From the NCBI GenBank assembly GCA_034687125.1, contig JAQGBZ010000449.1:1-46820 (forward strand): DNA of 46,820 bases, given 5' to 3'. This DNA comes from Neelides folsomi (taxonomy: Eukaryota; Arthropoda; Collembola; Neelipleona; Neelidae). Shown here one piece after another: positions 1 through 11,117 of this stretch. Both the position numbers and the translations under genes were made by a program. Positions within the stretch are counted from its first letter, which is position 1; each line of letters starts with the position of its first letter. A model generated the notes under the pieces. That model was not told where the DNA came from and did no database searches. It saw only the letters and a program-made list of their open reading frames with translations.

Positions 1-2
1 TA

Positions 3-572
3 TATAATGCAACAGCAAAAAATACATTCAAAAGACTCAATTCTACATATAATTCTGGCCAATCTTTATACACAACTGCTGGTGAAGAAATTTATTTAAG
101 CTTTCAGGAATTTAAAATAGTTGAAAAACCATTAATATTTCAATTGAATGTCAAATTCAAAGAATTTATAAGTTTGAGCATTCGATCATATGATTGTAAT
201 ACGAAATTTCAAAATAATGATTTTCCAATGTTTAAACATGATTTATCAATCGTGCTTAATGGAAATATTCAGTTGCGCAACACTAAATATAAATTTGACA
301 TTGATGGTTCTGTTAGTGATATGTATACATCCATCGCCCAAAATGTTTTTCCAAAAGACAAATCAGTTCATTTCTTCAAAACGGTAATCGAAAAAGATCG
401 GAAATGCCTGAAAGTTTTTGTCGACAACGAGAAAAAACTTGACATTTGTACAAAAGAAATGATTATGGATGATCAACCTATTTGTGCTATTTCACTTTGG
501 TCGATTAATAATCTGGAAGTTGATAATTTGCTTCTTACTACAAGTGAAGAATATGCATACATGCATCAATAA
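3..572 (+). CDS. C-terminal exon of an unknown, probably secreted protein (5' end outside window)
   Basis: The frame is open from the left edge to a TAA at 570-572, giving about 189 residues. There is no ATG near the beginning that would make a sensible start, so this is taken as a last exon, cut by the window edge. The chain is rich in alternating hydrophobic and polar residues, as in a beta-sandwich, with Cys at several places and N-x-S/T sites near the beginning, which would suit an extracellular protein. I do not recognise the family. A concanavalin- or galectin-like fold is only a guess from texture. Confidence 0.55.
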   Translation, partial: YNATAKNTFKRLNSTYNSGQSLYTTAGEEIYLSFQEFKIVEKPLIFQLNVKFKEFISLSIRSYDCNTKFQNNDFPMFKHDLSIVLNGNIQLRNTKYKFDIDGSVSDMYTSIAQNVFPKDKSVHFFKTVIEKDRKCLKVFVDNEKKLDICTKEMIMDDQPICAISLWSINNLEVDNLLLTTSEEYAYMHQ

Positions 573-1504
573 TTTGAAAATTGCATAACTGAATTTTTAT
601 TTTTACTAAGACTTTTTATCCAATATAAACATATGATGAGTTTATAAAATTTCAATACATTTGTTAATTGTAAATATTAATTATCAATCAATTTTAAGAA
701 TTATTCATAGTTGAAATTTTAAATTTTTAAATAAGCGGTCTTGAATTTTTTAAAGGTTTTTTAAAATAATTTTTGTGAATTTTACTTTAAAGAATCATAT
801 TTAATCGTCTACATTTGATGTTTAATATTTATTTTACTATTCGGTGTACTAATATTTATATCAAAATTTTCACTAAATATTGACATTTATAACATTTTAT
901 GTAAGATTATGCAAGACATATTTTCTCAAATTGTTTTTATGCGATTATGCAAGACATATTTAGCATAATCGTAATTAAATTAAATTTTTTGCATACATCT
1001 AAAATATTGATAGGAGGGTTAAATGTTGACAATGCGTTTTTATGCGAATTATGCGATCTCTCATTTTTACTTATGACAAACGTAGAATTAAAATCCTGTA
1101 TTTTACAATTAGTATTAAATTAACTATGATATAAATTTTATTTATCTAGACTATCTTTTTAATATGATTATAAGCTATATAATACATGATAACCCAATAT
1201 GAAGTGCCTGTAAGAATTTGTTAAAGTTGATGAAGGAAAGAGGAGATGATTCGTTACAATGAAGGGTGAGGGTGGCGTCATAGGTGAGAGACGAAAAAGC
1301 GCATTACTAGGTACGTATTAATATAAATCCTTATTAAAAGTTCGATTAGTATATTGTCTGAATTAAATGACTTGCATTAGAGATTTCCCCATTGGGCGAA
1401 AAGTGTTGTGTTCAAACATCACTGAAGTCAGCCTAACTAGGTATACTTATGGCCAACCCTGTATATGAAATTGGTAGAAAAATATTGTTTTTAGGATATT
1501 TACC
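573..1504. other. AT-rich intergenic stretch with a short repeat and a mariner-type end
   Basis: No gene is seen. A 19-base word, GATTATGCAAGACATATTT, occurs twice, at 905-923 and 943-961. At 1445-1465 there is a sequence whose reverse complement begins TACAGGGTTGGCCATAAGT, the look of a mariner-family terminal repeat. No partner end was found nearby. Confidence 0.5.
1445..1465 (-). repeat. mariner-type terminal-repeat-like sequence
   Basis: The reverse complement reads TACAGGGTTGGCCATAAGT, close to the end of the small element in the SDCCAG8 intron (23112-23130, TACAGGGTGGGCCATAAGT). The body and other end of the element are not seen, so this looks like a relic. Confidence 0.4.
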
Positions 1505-2337
1505 TTATTTTGCACATGAGTTCTTCTGTGATTTTACATGTAATGTTTTTGCAATTTTCACATCTTGATCTAAAAGAATTTCCAAGTCGTAATAATTTAA
1601 CACGATGGATACATTAGACTCGAAATTCTTTGATTTGACACCGATGACTTTTTCGCCTAATGGTATTTCAAGAGATTCGTAGGCGGCAAATTCCCGTTCT
1701 CAGGATTCAAAGTTCAATTTTTTCAATTCGCAAATTGTGAGATTAAAGTGAAATTCAGGAATTGCTCCTTCCAATTCTCCGACAACAAACATCCTTTGCT
1801 TAAAAGTCTTCACAAACTTGACATAATCCTGATGCGACATGGCTATGAAATAAATAATTAATTTTATTTACTTATCTTTAATTACAAACTAAAATAAATA
1901 ATTATTTTTTAATTGCAATAAATAAATAAATCAAAATGTTAATTATTTTATTTTTCCTTACTATTCATTTCCGCTTCAATTTCCGAATGAGTATTGTAAA
2001 TTTGAAATGTCAATTTGTACAGAATATCAAGGACATATTTTTCATTTTGAATGATCGGATTGTTCATTGCTGAAACTAAATCCCTTCGCAAATTTTCAAA
2101 ATGGATCGGATGAACACATTCAGCATTTTTTAAAACTTCAAAAATGGCACGAAGAATTCTGTCCATTTTTAAAGATGGAGCATAAACATCAATTGATTCA
2201 AATCTAATAGCCCAATTACATTTAATTCCAGCAGCAAATGCATTTGCTACTTTTGACTCCATTTCATCCTTCATGATTTTGGTCATTGGGGAAGTGAAGG
2301 CATTAGAGGGAAGCTGAGAACCATCTGAGCAAATAAA
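1505..2337 (-). pseudogene. Two-exon remnant of an unknown minus-strand gene, with in-frame stop
   Basis: On the minus strand an open exon runs from about 2337 to 1962. It ends at a good donor (GTAAGG), is followed by a 119-bp intron (1961-1843) with TTTCATAG acceptor, and continues in phase from 1842 to a TAA at 1505-1507. The second exon has one in-frame TGA at 1700-1702, after which the same frame goes on for about 65 plausible codons. The product is a soluble, charged protein with no signal peptide or membrane segment; I do not recognise it. Its upstream side abuts the left end of the Harbinger element, and coding-like sequence on the same strand resumes beyond that element (4147-4623). 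The gene was therefore probably split by the insertion and is now dead. Confidence 0.45.
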
Positions 2338-2559
2338 GTTCTCAGATTTAGCCTAACTCAATTCAATATCGTTCCTAACTTAGGATTTACTCAGCTAATC
2401 TAGGGTTTGCTCAGACAATTATAGAAATGAATTAGGAAGGAGGAAAGCATGCGAAATTCCCATTTCAATTCAATAAAGAAACATTCTGAATTTAGACCAT
2501 GCCTAAGTCAGGTTGTTCAAAACAGCCTTTAAAATTTGCCTAAAGTTTAAATAATTATA

Positions 2560-3726
2560 TTTAAATCGATTATTTATTCTAAATGATCATCATATTAAGA
2601 GTTACAAACGTCGAAACTATCTAGAAAATTTATCTGATACCGAAGTAAAGCAACATACAGGTTTTCAATTAAATGAGGTTTGCGAAATATTTAATTGGTT
2701 CAAAGAAAACATGAATTTGGAAAAACCGACAAGAAATCATGCAGTTGAGAATGAGGTCGAAATTTTAACTTATCTTGAATTCTTCAGAAGTGGCAATTTT
2801 CAGTGGGCTACAGGAACCAATAGCGGAACATCTCAAGCCACATTCTGCAGGTTAATTGAAAAATTCACAAATCGTATATGTAAAATTTCAAATGAATTTA
2901 TTCAAATTCCAATTAAAATGTATGAGATGAATCGTATCAAACAAGAATTCTCCCAAAAAGTCAACATATCAAATATAATTGGAGCAATTGACGGATCTCA
3001 TATTACTATTCGAAGACCATCTTTTAATCCGGAAATTTATTTTTGGCGAAAATTTTTATAGCATTAATACTCAATTTGTTACAACTCCATCACATCAGAT
3101 AATTGACGTGGTTGCAAAATGGCCCGGTTCGACACATGACAGTTTCATTTGGAGGAACTCACATTTAAAACGAAGATTTGCTCTTGGAGAGTTTGGCGAT
3201 TCAAAATTGATCGGTAATAAATTTGACATTTTAAATACATTTGGTATGCTCATATATGTATTTTAATTATATTTAAGTTTGAATAATAATAATTATATAA
3301 TATTTAATTTTATAGGAGATTCTGGTTTTCCAAACGAGCTTAATCTTTTGTCACCATTTAGAAGGCCAATTAATGAAGCTCAAATGAATTTCAACAACGC
3401 CCATCGTACCACAAGATTGACAGTTAAAAGATCTATTGAAATTTTTAAGTCGAGATTCCGCTGTTTAGACAAGATTATAATGATAACCTTTATAATTAAA
3501 ATTAAATAGCAATGATTCAATTTAATGGGAAATTCATATTTTAATAATTTTTAGATCGGGAGGTCATCTTTGTCATGCACCTATCAAAGTTTGCAAAATA
3601 ATCATTGCTGTTTCAGTTTTACATAATTTTGCATAATCTAGAAGAATGGAATTAATTCAAGAAGATCTTCATCTTTTGGATAATATTTATTTACCTCAAA
3701 TACAAATGAATGACACTGAAGATTAA
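2560..3726 (+). pseudogene. Harbinger (HARBI1-like) DDE transposase, broken
   Basis: Typical HARBI1 blocks occur in order: an N-terminal helical part, then IIGAIDGSHITIRRP (first catalytic Asp) near 2980-3020, KWPGSTHDSF (second Asp) near 3118-3148, GDSGFP near 3316, and the NNAH...TR...FKSRFRCL block near 3395-3470. A frameshift lies at about 3050 between EIYFW and FYSINTQF. A likely intron, 3251-3315, ends in TTTTATAG. A second interruption precedes 3556, then comes a VLHNFA block followed by an in-frame TAA at 3634-3636. The tail ends at a TAA at 3724-3726. It would have cut and pasted the element; it is now inactive. Confidence 0.75.
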
Positions 3727-4020
3727 TTAATCTTATTCTTTTTAGCTAATTTTTCGGCTAATAATTCATTATGCTGTCTTTTCAAATTATTACTTTCTTT
3801 TAATAAAGTCGATATGACTTAAAGTTTCATTTTGAGTTTCCAAATGGTCAATTTGCTTCTTCTGAAGATGATACAAGAGTGAGGGTTTTGTTTCATGTGA
3901 TGTCAGGTTAATTGGAGTTTTGATATATAATTGTGCTGGCAGAATATTTCTCAATCCCTTTCTCATAAACTCATAAAAGTTTGAAAAAGGATAAACGCGG
4001 GTCTTAAATGAGATTGCGCA
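3724..4020 (-). pseudogene. Coiled-coil C-terminus of a Harbinger accessory (Myb/SANT-like?) protein, frameshifted
   Basis: On the minus strand about 95 codons can be read with one frameshift near 3795. The last 60 residues are rich in Leu, Lys, Glu and Gln in a heptad-like pattern, ending at a TAA at 3724-3726. Harbinger elements carry a second, DNA-binding Myb-like gene opposite the transposase, and such proteins often end in a coiled coil. No Myb helix is visible here, so the assignment rests on position and texture. Confidence 0.35.
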
Positions 4021-4146
4021 GCATTCTTAAAGTTAGGAACGACTAGGCAAACCAAAGTCTGAGCAAAATATTTTATTGAATCGCTCGATTCCTAACTTAG
4101 GCATTTAGCTGAGCAAATTCTAACTTAGGCAAATGCTCAGAAAATC

Positions 4147-4623
4147 TTATTGAATTCGACCCATTGTGAATTTCAGCACTTCTTCCATAACCCAAGTATT
4201 CTTGTTTAATGTGAGCTTCGCTTCTTTTTCAATTGTCGAGATCAAAACGACTTTCATCCCGTTGGACAAATTGACCCGTTTGAACCTCCAAATTATTAAT
4301 TTTAATTGGATTTTAATAAAACCGAAAAAGAATAAAATATGAAAATTTAAGCACCTTAAAAATTTAAGGTGCTTATGTAATTTAAGGAGTTTTAAATGTA
4401 GTTGTGTATAGTAAAGTATGAATAAATTGTAAGTTTGTATATATTGAATTAACCTTCTCATTTCGAGTGGAGACGCGATAATTTCTTGAAGAATTTTATT
4501 CCTTTTATTTCCATTCCCATCATGTTAAGTACAAGTGCGTTTGAGATTCGTAACGTGATTAAGATTATTTGTGCCATTATCATTCGTTGGTTGTAATGGA
4601 CCATTTGTGATTAACTCGTCCAT
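4147..4623 (-). pseudogene. Upstream remnant of a minus-strand gene beside the Harbinger insertion
   Basis: An ATG at 4623-4621 opens about 31 Asn/Thr-rich codons to a TAA. Coding-like sequence resumes in another frame (KRNKILQEIIASPLEMRR) and continues near 4300-4147 (a hydrophilic stretch with TWVMEEVLKFTMGRI). It stops where the transposon end begins. It may be the 5' half of the gene whose 3' half is at 1505-2337. No family is recognised. Confidence 0.3.
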
Positions 4624-5240
4624 GATGAATTTTACTTAGGAATTTATTGATATTTAATGCCAATTAAAATAATTAAGAAAGTTAAATCTACTATTACTAT
4701 TTAAATAATAATTTTGAATCCTGAAATTTTGAAAAAACTATTTTTATAAAACTATGGCGAACATTGAACTTATTTTATTATTCTTTCCAATTAATTTCTT
4801 TTTTCATTTTACATTGTATTTTATTTTATATTATACATTTTACATGTTAAATTATACATTTATCAATAATGAAGGCAAAAACTTTTAAGTTAATTTTAAA
4901 ATGTAAGGTAAATATAATTAATTTCACATTGATTGATTCATGAAAATTATCATATTAATGTATGTAATATGTTAGTGAATAAAATATAATGATATATTTT
5001 GATTTTACATTCATCACAATAAGACCAAACTTATAATTTTTAATTGTCTTTATATCTTAAACATTAGCCAAAATTGGAAATTGCTTTTTACCATTTATAT
5101 CTTATCAGTATCAGCAATGTGATAAGAAAGCTCTCATACAAATAGGAAATATTTGTTTGTTCATTTCCTAATATTCAAGTTTTAGACCAATTGGTTCAGA
5201 AATCCATTGAAATATTAATAAATAACATTCAGGATTTAAA
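4624..5240. other. AT-rich intergenic stretch upstream of the reductase gene
   Basis: No open frame, RNA gene or clear repeat is seen. It should hold the promoter of the gene starting at 5241, but no convincing TATA box or initiator can be picked out in such AT-rich sequence. Confidence 0.5.
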
Positions 5241-6392
5241 ATGTCTTTGGAAAAGTGTTTCAAAGGAAAAAAAGTTCTTGTTACTGGAGCTGGAAGAGGT
5301 TAATTAATTAATTACATAATTACAATCAAAATAACAATCAAAATCAAAACGTTGAAATTCTGAAATTTCCATTTGAATTATAATTTGTTTCTTTAATTTA
5401 ATTTAATTTAAAATTGGTAAATTTACGTTGAATTTAAGGAATCGGGAAAGGTTTAGCAGAAAGATTGCATGAATATGGCGCCGTGGTTTATGCAGTTTCC
5501 CGTAGCCCTGAAAATCTCGACAAGTTGAAGGCGGAATGTCCAGGAATTATTACAATTTCAGTGGATTTGCAAGATTGGGACGCCACAAGAAAAGCTTTAA
5601 GCGATCTTGAAAGAATGGACGGATTAATTTGCAATGCTGGTTCGGGAAGAGCTGAACATTTTTTAAAAATTTCTTCAGAATCTTTTGATCAGTAAAATTA
5701 ACTAAAATTAATTCAAATACAATTATCTTTTTAATTAATTAAATAATTAAAAGCAGTTTTTTTTACTAAAATAGTAAATTTTATTTTTATAGACAATTTA
5801 ACATTAATGTGAAATCAACGGTAAATGTTTGCCAAATTATTGCTGAAAAAATGATCGCTGGAGGTCAAGGCGGATCAATCGTTCTTGTTTCGTCAGCAGT
5901 TAGTTAAATACCAAATTTAAATTGACAATTTAACTAAACATTAATATAACTAACATTAAATGAAATATTTTTAAATGACAAAGGTGAATAAATCTAACAA
6001 ACATAATTTATTTAGTAATTAATAATTAATATGGATATTTAATAAAATAATCTTAGGCGTCCCGTCACATTGTAAAGAACTTGGGAACTTATTGTGCTTC
6101 CAAAGCCGCTGTTGATTCCTTCGGAAGAACAATGGCAAATGAACTTGGGGAATTTAACATTCGGACCAACGTGATCAACATGGGCCCAGTCGACACTGAA
6201 TTGTACAGAGTTCATCAAAAGAAGAAATTGGAGTTGAATCAAATTGAGAATCTGTCGGAGAGATATCCATTGGGGAAGGAAGTCATTCCCTTGGATGAAA
6301 TTGTCAATTCAACTTTATTTTTGCTATCGGATTTGGCTCCGATGCTCACTGGAGAAACTTTATTCCATGATGGAGGATATTCAGCAACTTAA
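5241..6392 (+). CDS. DCXR: Short-chain dehydrogenase/reductase, L-xylulose (dicarbonyl/carbonyl) reductase type
   Basis: Four exons, 5241-5298, 5439-5691, 5793-5898 and 6057-6392, join in phase at GT-AG sites to give 250 residues, close to the usual 244 of the DCXR family. The cofactor loop TGAGRGIG is at residues 15-22, the NAG motif at 85-87, the catalytic Ser at about 138 and the YxxxK pair at Tyr151 and Lys155, almost the same spacing as in known L-xylulose reductases. The C-terminus has the PLG...FLLSD...TGETLFHDGGY block typical of the group. Such enzymes reduce L-xylulose and other dicarbonyls with NADPH as cytosolic tetramers. The exact substrate here is not shown by sequence. AATAAA follows at 6475-6480. 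Confidence 0.9.
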
Positions 6393-7153
6393 TCATATTT
6401 AACCATAATTTAAACATCATTGTTCCTTTAACCTTAACCTTAAATTTTTATGTTGATTGTTATAAATTAAAGGCAATAAATTGAATGTAATTAATAAATT
6501 TTTCATCATTATTAGAAAAATAGAATTAATACCTTAACCTTTACTCTATACATAATATTATCGATTTTTTATTTAGTTCTACATAAGTTAATAGACACTG
6601 GTTTTGGGTATGGACTTATTGTTAGTAAAAGATAGAGGTATATTAAAATATGTAATTACATATTATCTCATGCATTTATCTACAAAAAAGATACATACAA
6701 CATGAATACTATATAGAGTACATATGGGTAGAATCCAGTTTAATGCATATTACATAGAGTCCCTAGCTATAGCTACTTATTTAAGGAGGGTAAAAAGACC
6801 TTGAAGCTTCAGTTTAACAACAAGCTACAAAAACAGAAGTAGTTCATAATATAATGTAGAATTAGAATCTATCTTAACTAAAAATTAGTTTATGGCTCAT
6901 ATAGGTAAAAAGAAACCCTTTTAGTAAAGTAATATAAAGTTAGAAAATTTTGAACTCTAATTTGTCCGCTGATTCAAGAGGTTTTATAAACCATTTGATA
7001 AGATAAGCATTATAACTACAATGGGAACTTTACATTATTAAACAGTATTAATTTGCCATTTACACAACACGTGTCTTTTCCCAACAAGTTATTTATTTTT
7101 AATCAACTTGTAAGTCAAAAAAGGAAGAAAATTAGCTAATAGGAAATTACAAG
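6393..7153. other. 3' flank of the reductase gene and intergenic AT-rich DNA
   Basis: The polyadenylation signal AATAAA at 6475-6480 serves the upstream gene. The rest has no open frame of note and no clear repeat. The last 100 bases should hold the promoter of the gene at 7154. Confidence 0.5.
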
Positions 7154-8706
7154 ATGAATTCCAAAGTTTTGTCACAAGATTTGGTTGATGAACATTCTGT
7201 TTATAAACCTCAATTCCCTCAAAGAGTTTTACTTGGTCCAAATGAAATTATTGCCATTACAGGTTTGCAATTTTAATCACTTTATTGAATTCTTTATCAA
7301 ATTACTATTATGTTTCAATTCTAAATTCTAATTCTAAGTTTGGATATTTCAGGAGGAAGCGGATTTCTTGGTCAGCACATTGTAAGAGTCTTACAAGAAA
7401 GAGGCGACGGAATCAAAGAAATAAGAATTTTGGATATTGAAAAATTTGAGAAGAAATTAGGTAAAAAATTCATTTTAATAATTACATAAAACTTTAAAGT
7501 TAATTATTTAAATAAAATTAAAACAATAACTTTAAAGTAAATATGAATTTAAGAGATTAATTTTATTTAATTTTATTCAATTCAGATTATTCTTCTCGCA
7601 TAGAAGTTAAATGGCATAAAGTTGATGTAAAGAATGTTAAAGAAGTTGAAGAAGGTTTAAAAGGCTGCACCAGCATCATTCACGCAGCTTCAGTAATTTC
7701 AATTGGCCATTTTATTGACAAAAAGGAACTTCATGCCGTCAATGTGGAGGGAACTTCAAATGTCATTAAAAGTTGTCTAAAGCTTGGGATTAATAAAATC
7801 GTTCTCACTTCCACTGTCGACTGCATCGTTTCACATTCTTCAGTCTTTTTAACCCAAAATGAACTTGGAGTGGAATACCCTGAAAAAGAATCAGATTTCC
7901 TTGTTGGATATTACGGATACACAAAAGCAGAAGCAGAAAAACTAATGATTTCTCTTATTAAAAACAAATCAATGAAATTTGTAATTTTAAGACCAACAGT
8001 ATTATATGGAGAATTGGACCCCTATTACATTCCAAATGTGCTAAAAATGGCAAAGTCGATGAAAGGAAAATTGCCAATACCAAAAATATTCCAAGGCGAA
8101 CCAATTTTGCAATCTACATACGCAGGTTAAAACAATGACTTAAATAATTAATAAATTTAATAAAATGTCATTAATCTAACCTAACCTATCCTAAATTAAT
8201 GATAAATTACTATTAATAATATTTTAATTAATTGTTATTAATTTATTAATATAGGAAATGCAGCATGGGCTCATTCACTCGCTTTATGGAGATTAAACGA
8301 AGAAATGAAAATGGAAAAACAAAATTCCCAAATCGAGTCATTTAGAAAAACCAATGGGGAAGAAATGTTCATAACTGACGACACCCATCCAGAGGGAATT
8401 TACGAATTTGCTCAGCCGTTTTTGAAACTCCATGAATATTCAACAGTTGACATTTGCGTTCCTCTTTGTGTTGTTTTGTTCTTTTCGTATCTTTTCACTT
8501 GCTTTGTCAAATTGCTTCCTTCTTCGCTAAAAAAGAAAATTGACCGAATTCCCGGCTGTCAACCTTACGGCGTCGTTAAAATGACACATGCTGCTTTAAA
8601 CTTCACGCGACTTAAAGCAACAATCTGTTTAAAATATTCGCCAATTTATTCTGAAGAACAATCAATTGAACTTTCAAAAAAATACTACAAAAATATTCAA
8701 TTTTAA
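7154..8706 (+). CDS. 3-beta-hydroxysteroid dehydrogenase/isomerase-like enzyme
   Basis: Exons 7154-7262, 7353-7460, 7586-8125 and 8255-8706 join in phase to 402 residues, somewhat longer than the roughly 370 usual for the HSD3B family. The Rossmann loop TGGSGFLG is at residues 36-43, NVEGT at about 125-129 and the catalytic YGYTK (Tyr182, Lys186) is followed by the LRPTVLYGE block. A hydrophobic helix at about 319-340 fits the C-terminal membrane anchor of endoplasmic-reticulum HSD3B proteins. These enzymes oxidise the 3-beta-hydroxyl of sterols or related lipids with NAD. In arthropods the substrate could be a sterol or another hydroxylated lipid; sequence alone does not tell. AATAAA lies at 8871-8876. 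A worn copy of this gene's 3' end is found at about 14735-15055. Confidence 0.85.
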
Positions 8707-8976
8707 AATTTAACTTTCATTTGACGTCATCTAATTATTAATTATTAAGATATAAATTAACTATTTTAATTATTCATTACAATACTGTAAATTGTAAATC
8801 GTCATAATACGTAAATGAAAATTATTATCACATTGTTTAATTGATTTTATAAAATGTGAAAGTTAAAAATAATAAAGTGTTTTATTATTGATTAAATATC
8901 CAACGTGCAACATTAATTTATTAACAGCTTTATAAATTTTGATTAAAAATATCGGCTGGACTTACTCAAACCTGCA

Positions 8977-9184
8977 CACCATGGTGCACAATACAAAATC
9001 CATGGTTTTTCATAGTGCACCATAAAAAATTCTACCTCACCATGGTGAGTTTAATGTTGATTTTCCTATCTCGAATCGGGGTATTTCTGACCTCACCATG
9101 GTGAGCAAACCCTCACCATGGTGTACCATTTTTGATCCATGGTGCACCAACTCACCATGGAACTCACCACTTTTCACCATGGTG
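8977..9184. repeat. Cluster of CACCATGGTG palindromes
   Basis: The 10-base palindrome CACCATGGTG occurs exactly at 8977, 9038, 9094, 9114 and 9175, often extended to CTCACCATGGTGAG, with several one-arm variants such as CCATGGTGCACC between. In a region of high AT content five perfect copies in about 200 bases are far from chance. No flanking terminal repeat was found. It resembles in plan the other palindrome clusters of this window, each of which has a different core word. Confidence 0.75.
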
Positions 9185-9389
9185 AGCTCAAAAATCCAAA
9201 AATCAGCTTTTTCCTATTTTTTGGAACTAATGTATGGAATGAATTCTAATACCATTTATATTGTATTTAATTATAGTTATATTTTTTAACTAAAATTTAT
9301 GTTACGACGATGTTTGCGGCTGACAGTGGGTTGTAAAGCCACTGTTTAATGAAGGGTGAGAACTGGCTAAACTATACTCGAGATAGCTA

Positions 9390-9402
9390 AGGTCAAAGGT
9401 CA
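9390..9402 (+). promoter_or_regulatory. Perfect DR1-type nuclear-receptor half-site repeat
   Basis: AGGTCAAAGGTCA is two AGGTCA half-sites in direct repeat with one spacer base, the canonical site of RXR/USP and HNF4-type receptors. A third AGGTCA lies at 9430-9435. It sits about 0.7 kb past the steroid-dehydrogenase-like gene and 0.25 kb past the end of the convergent receptor gene. Function is not shown. Confidence 0.4.
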
Positions 9403-9653
9403 CAAGAGATGAAAAGGAGGAAAACGAGAGGTCAAATTGAAAGCGAATTTCACACGTCCGATCGGTTCGGGGTTTTATTTCAAACTGAAAAATGCTACTT
9501 CTCTTTTTAACAAACAATAACAAATATTACATATTTCCAAGGCATAATCCGCCCATACAATTTATATTTTACACATTTCATAAAATATTTACAAATTGAC
9601 AAAAGTATGGATTATAAATCATATAACAAATCAAATTATTTGTAATTATAGAA

Positions 9654-11117
9654 CTAAATATTTCTAGAAATGATGAGCAGTGTCACAATATGTGTCAAAA
9701 TATTAGATAATAATATAATAAAAGTTGAGTGATTGACTATGAACATTGATCCGAATGGAAGTCCAAAGGGTTTCAAACTATTTCCAATTTTTCTGAATTG
9801 AATCACTTTGTTATTCCGACTTCTCTTGATAACTTCCCAAATTTTGGTTGAATATTCTTGAATGAGAGCCATTTTATAACAAACAACCGCGAGGACCAAA
9901 GTTGTTGAAAATCCAAAAGCTAAAAATAAATATATTTGAAGCAAAGATAAATCATTTTGGTATTTAATTAGTACGAAATATGATAATGTCGATATAGAGC
10001 TAGAAACAATGAGAATATTTGGTAAAATAATATTTGAAATGAATATTGAAAAATCTTTATTGAGAAGAATTAACAGTTTATAGTAATGAATAAACCGGAT
10101 TTTTATTTCAATTCCATTAGCTTCAGATTTTCTATCAATTTGTTCAATTTCAGTTCTGGAATTTTAATATATAAATTAATTCTATTTAATTGATAAAACG
10201 ATAAAAGCATTAATTGTAAATTTTAACAAAATTAAATTAAAGTGTATTAACACAATATTACTTTATTAAAAAACGTTTGATTTTGAGTTTCAAAAATAAT
10301 TTTCTTACCCAATTACATTAAGCCAAAAAGTGAGTGTCTCGGCAAAGATGATTGTGATTGTGATTACCAAAACACAGCTTGTAAGAACAAGAAAAATCCA
10401 GTAAAATTGAATAAGAGAAATTAAAATAAATGTTATCCAGTTCCGACAATCTTCTGGTATTATATTGTATAGGAAAAAGTCCAATGTTGGCCGTTCAAAA
10501 TAAACAACGAGAAATCCAATGTAAATTGATATAACATTAATTGACAATCCAATAAGTTGGCTTTGAGTTGTAAAATATTTGTTCATTTTCAACAAATATT
10601 TTTTTGCATTTGGAAATTCATCTAAATAGAAATTTTATTATCTTAATTAAATTATTATTTAATTATTTACTTAATTATAATTAATTGGGTAATAAATTGT
10701 ATTTTAGTAATAAATTGATATTTTATTAATTTTAATCACACTTTGAAAATAATCATTAAGCATTAAAGCATTATTGATTGAAATTATAATGGAATCCTTT
10801 TGGATGGAAAATGCTAATCGAACAAATAAATGAAAAGTTAGGCTTATTGTCCAAATGTTTAGGACTTGCATATCATGAAATGATTTCATTCTCATATTAT
10901 AAATAAAAAGTACTAAAGTATAAAGGAAATTACAAACGAATATCAAATCGACTGTCCTATATAAAAATATTTTTTTAATTGATGTTGTCTTTTTCAATTT
11001 TAAATTATCAATTTTCTCTTCTTGCAGTAATTTGACAACTTCAAAAGGTAAAAGATTTAAAAAGGTAAATAACTTCCATTCCAGACCCAGCAAACGATGA
11101 CATTTTTTTGTAATCAT
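9654..11117 (-). CDS. Gustatory-receptor-like seven-transmembrane chemoreceptor
   Basis: On the minus strand exons 11117-10742, 10621-10309 and 10155-9654 join in phase to 396 residues, the usual size of arthropod gustatory receptors. Seven or so hydrophobic segments are visible: two or three in exon 1, two in exon 2 and the rest in exon 3. The C-terminal part has a conserved run of the type LKPFGLPFGSMFIVNHSTF followed by a last hydrophobic helix, as in the family's TM7 region; the classical TYhhhhhQF ending is not kept. Such receptors form ligand-gated cation channels in chemosensory neurons. Donor of exon 1 (GTGTGA at 10741) is the weakest site of the model and could shift by a few bases. 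The start is the first ATG of the exon. Confidence 0.75.

Larger units (their letters stand above)
2338..4142. mobile_element. PIF/Harbinger-type DNA transposon, decayed
   Basis: The element holds a DDE transposase on the plus strand and a coiled-coil remnant on the minus strand, the usual two-gene plan of Harbinger elements. Its ends look like imperfect inverted repeats of about 26 bases. The left end begins TTCTCAGATTTAGCCTAA at 2338; the right end, read backward from 4142, begins TTCTGAGCATTTGCCTAAG. Further copies of CTAACTTAGG-like words lie just inside both ends. I could not fix a target-site duplication. Boundaries are good to about 10 bases. Confidence 0.6.
8707..9653. other. Intergenic region: 3' UTR, palindrome cluster and nuclear-receptor-like site
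   Basis: It holds the 3' UTR of the gene ending at 8706 (to about 8890), then a cluster of CACCATGGTG palindromes (8977-9184) and a less AT-rich block (9305-9480) with a DR1-type site. The open frames that cross these repeats have no support as genes. Confidence 0.6.

Noticed and set aside
8170..8192. CTAACCTAACC word suggesting arthropod telomeric repeat (TTAGG)
   Set aside because: Only two imperfect units in an intron; the same short word occurs near 20741, so it is not a telomeric array.
9098..9523. Open frames on both strands over the CACCATGGTG cluster and the DR1 block
   Set aside because: They are short, overlap repeats and have no motif, splice site or start context worth trusting.
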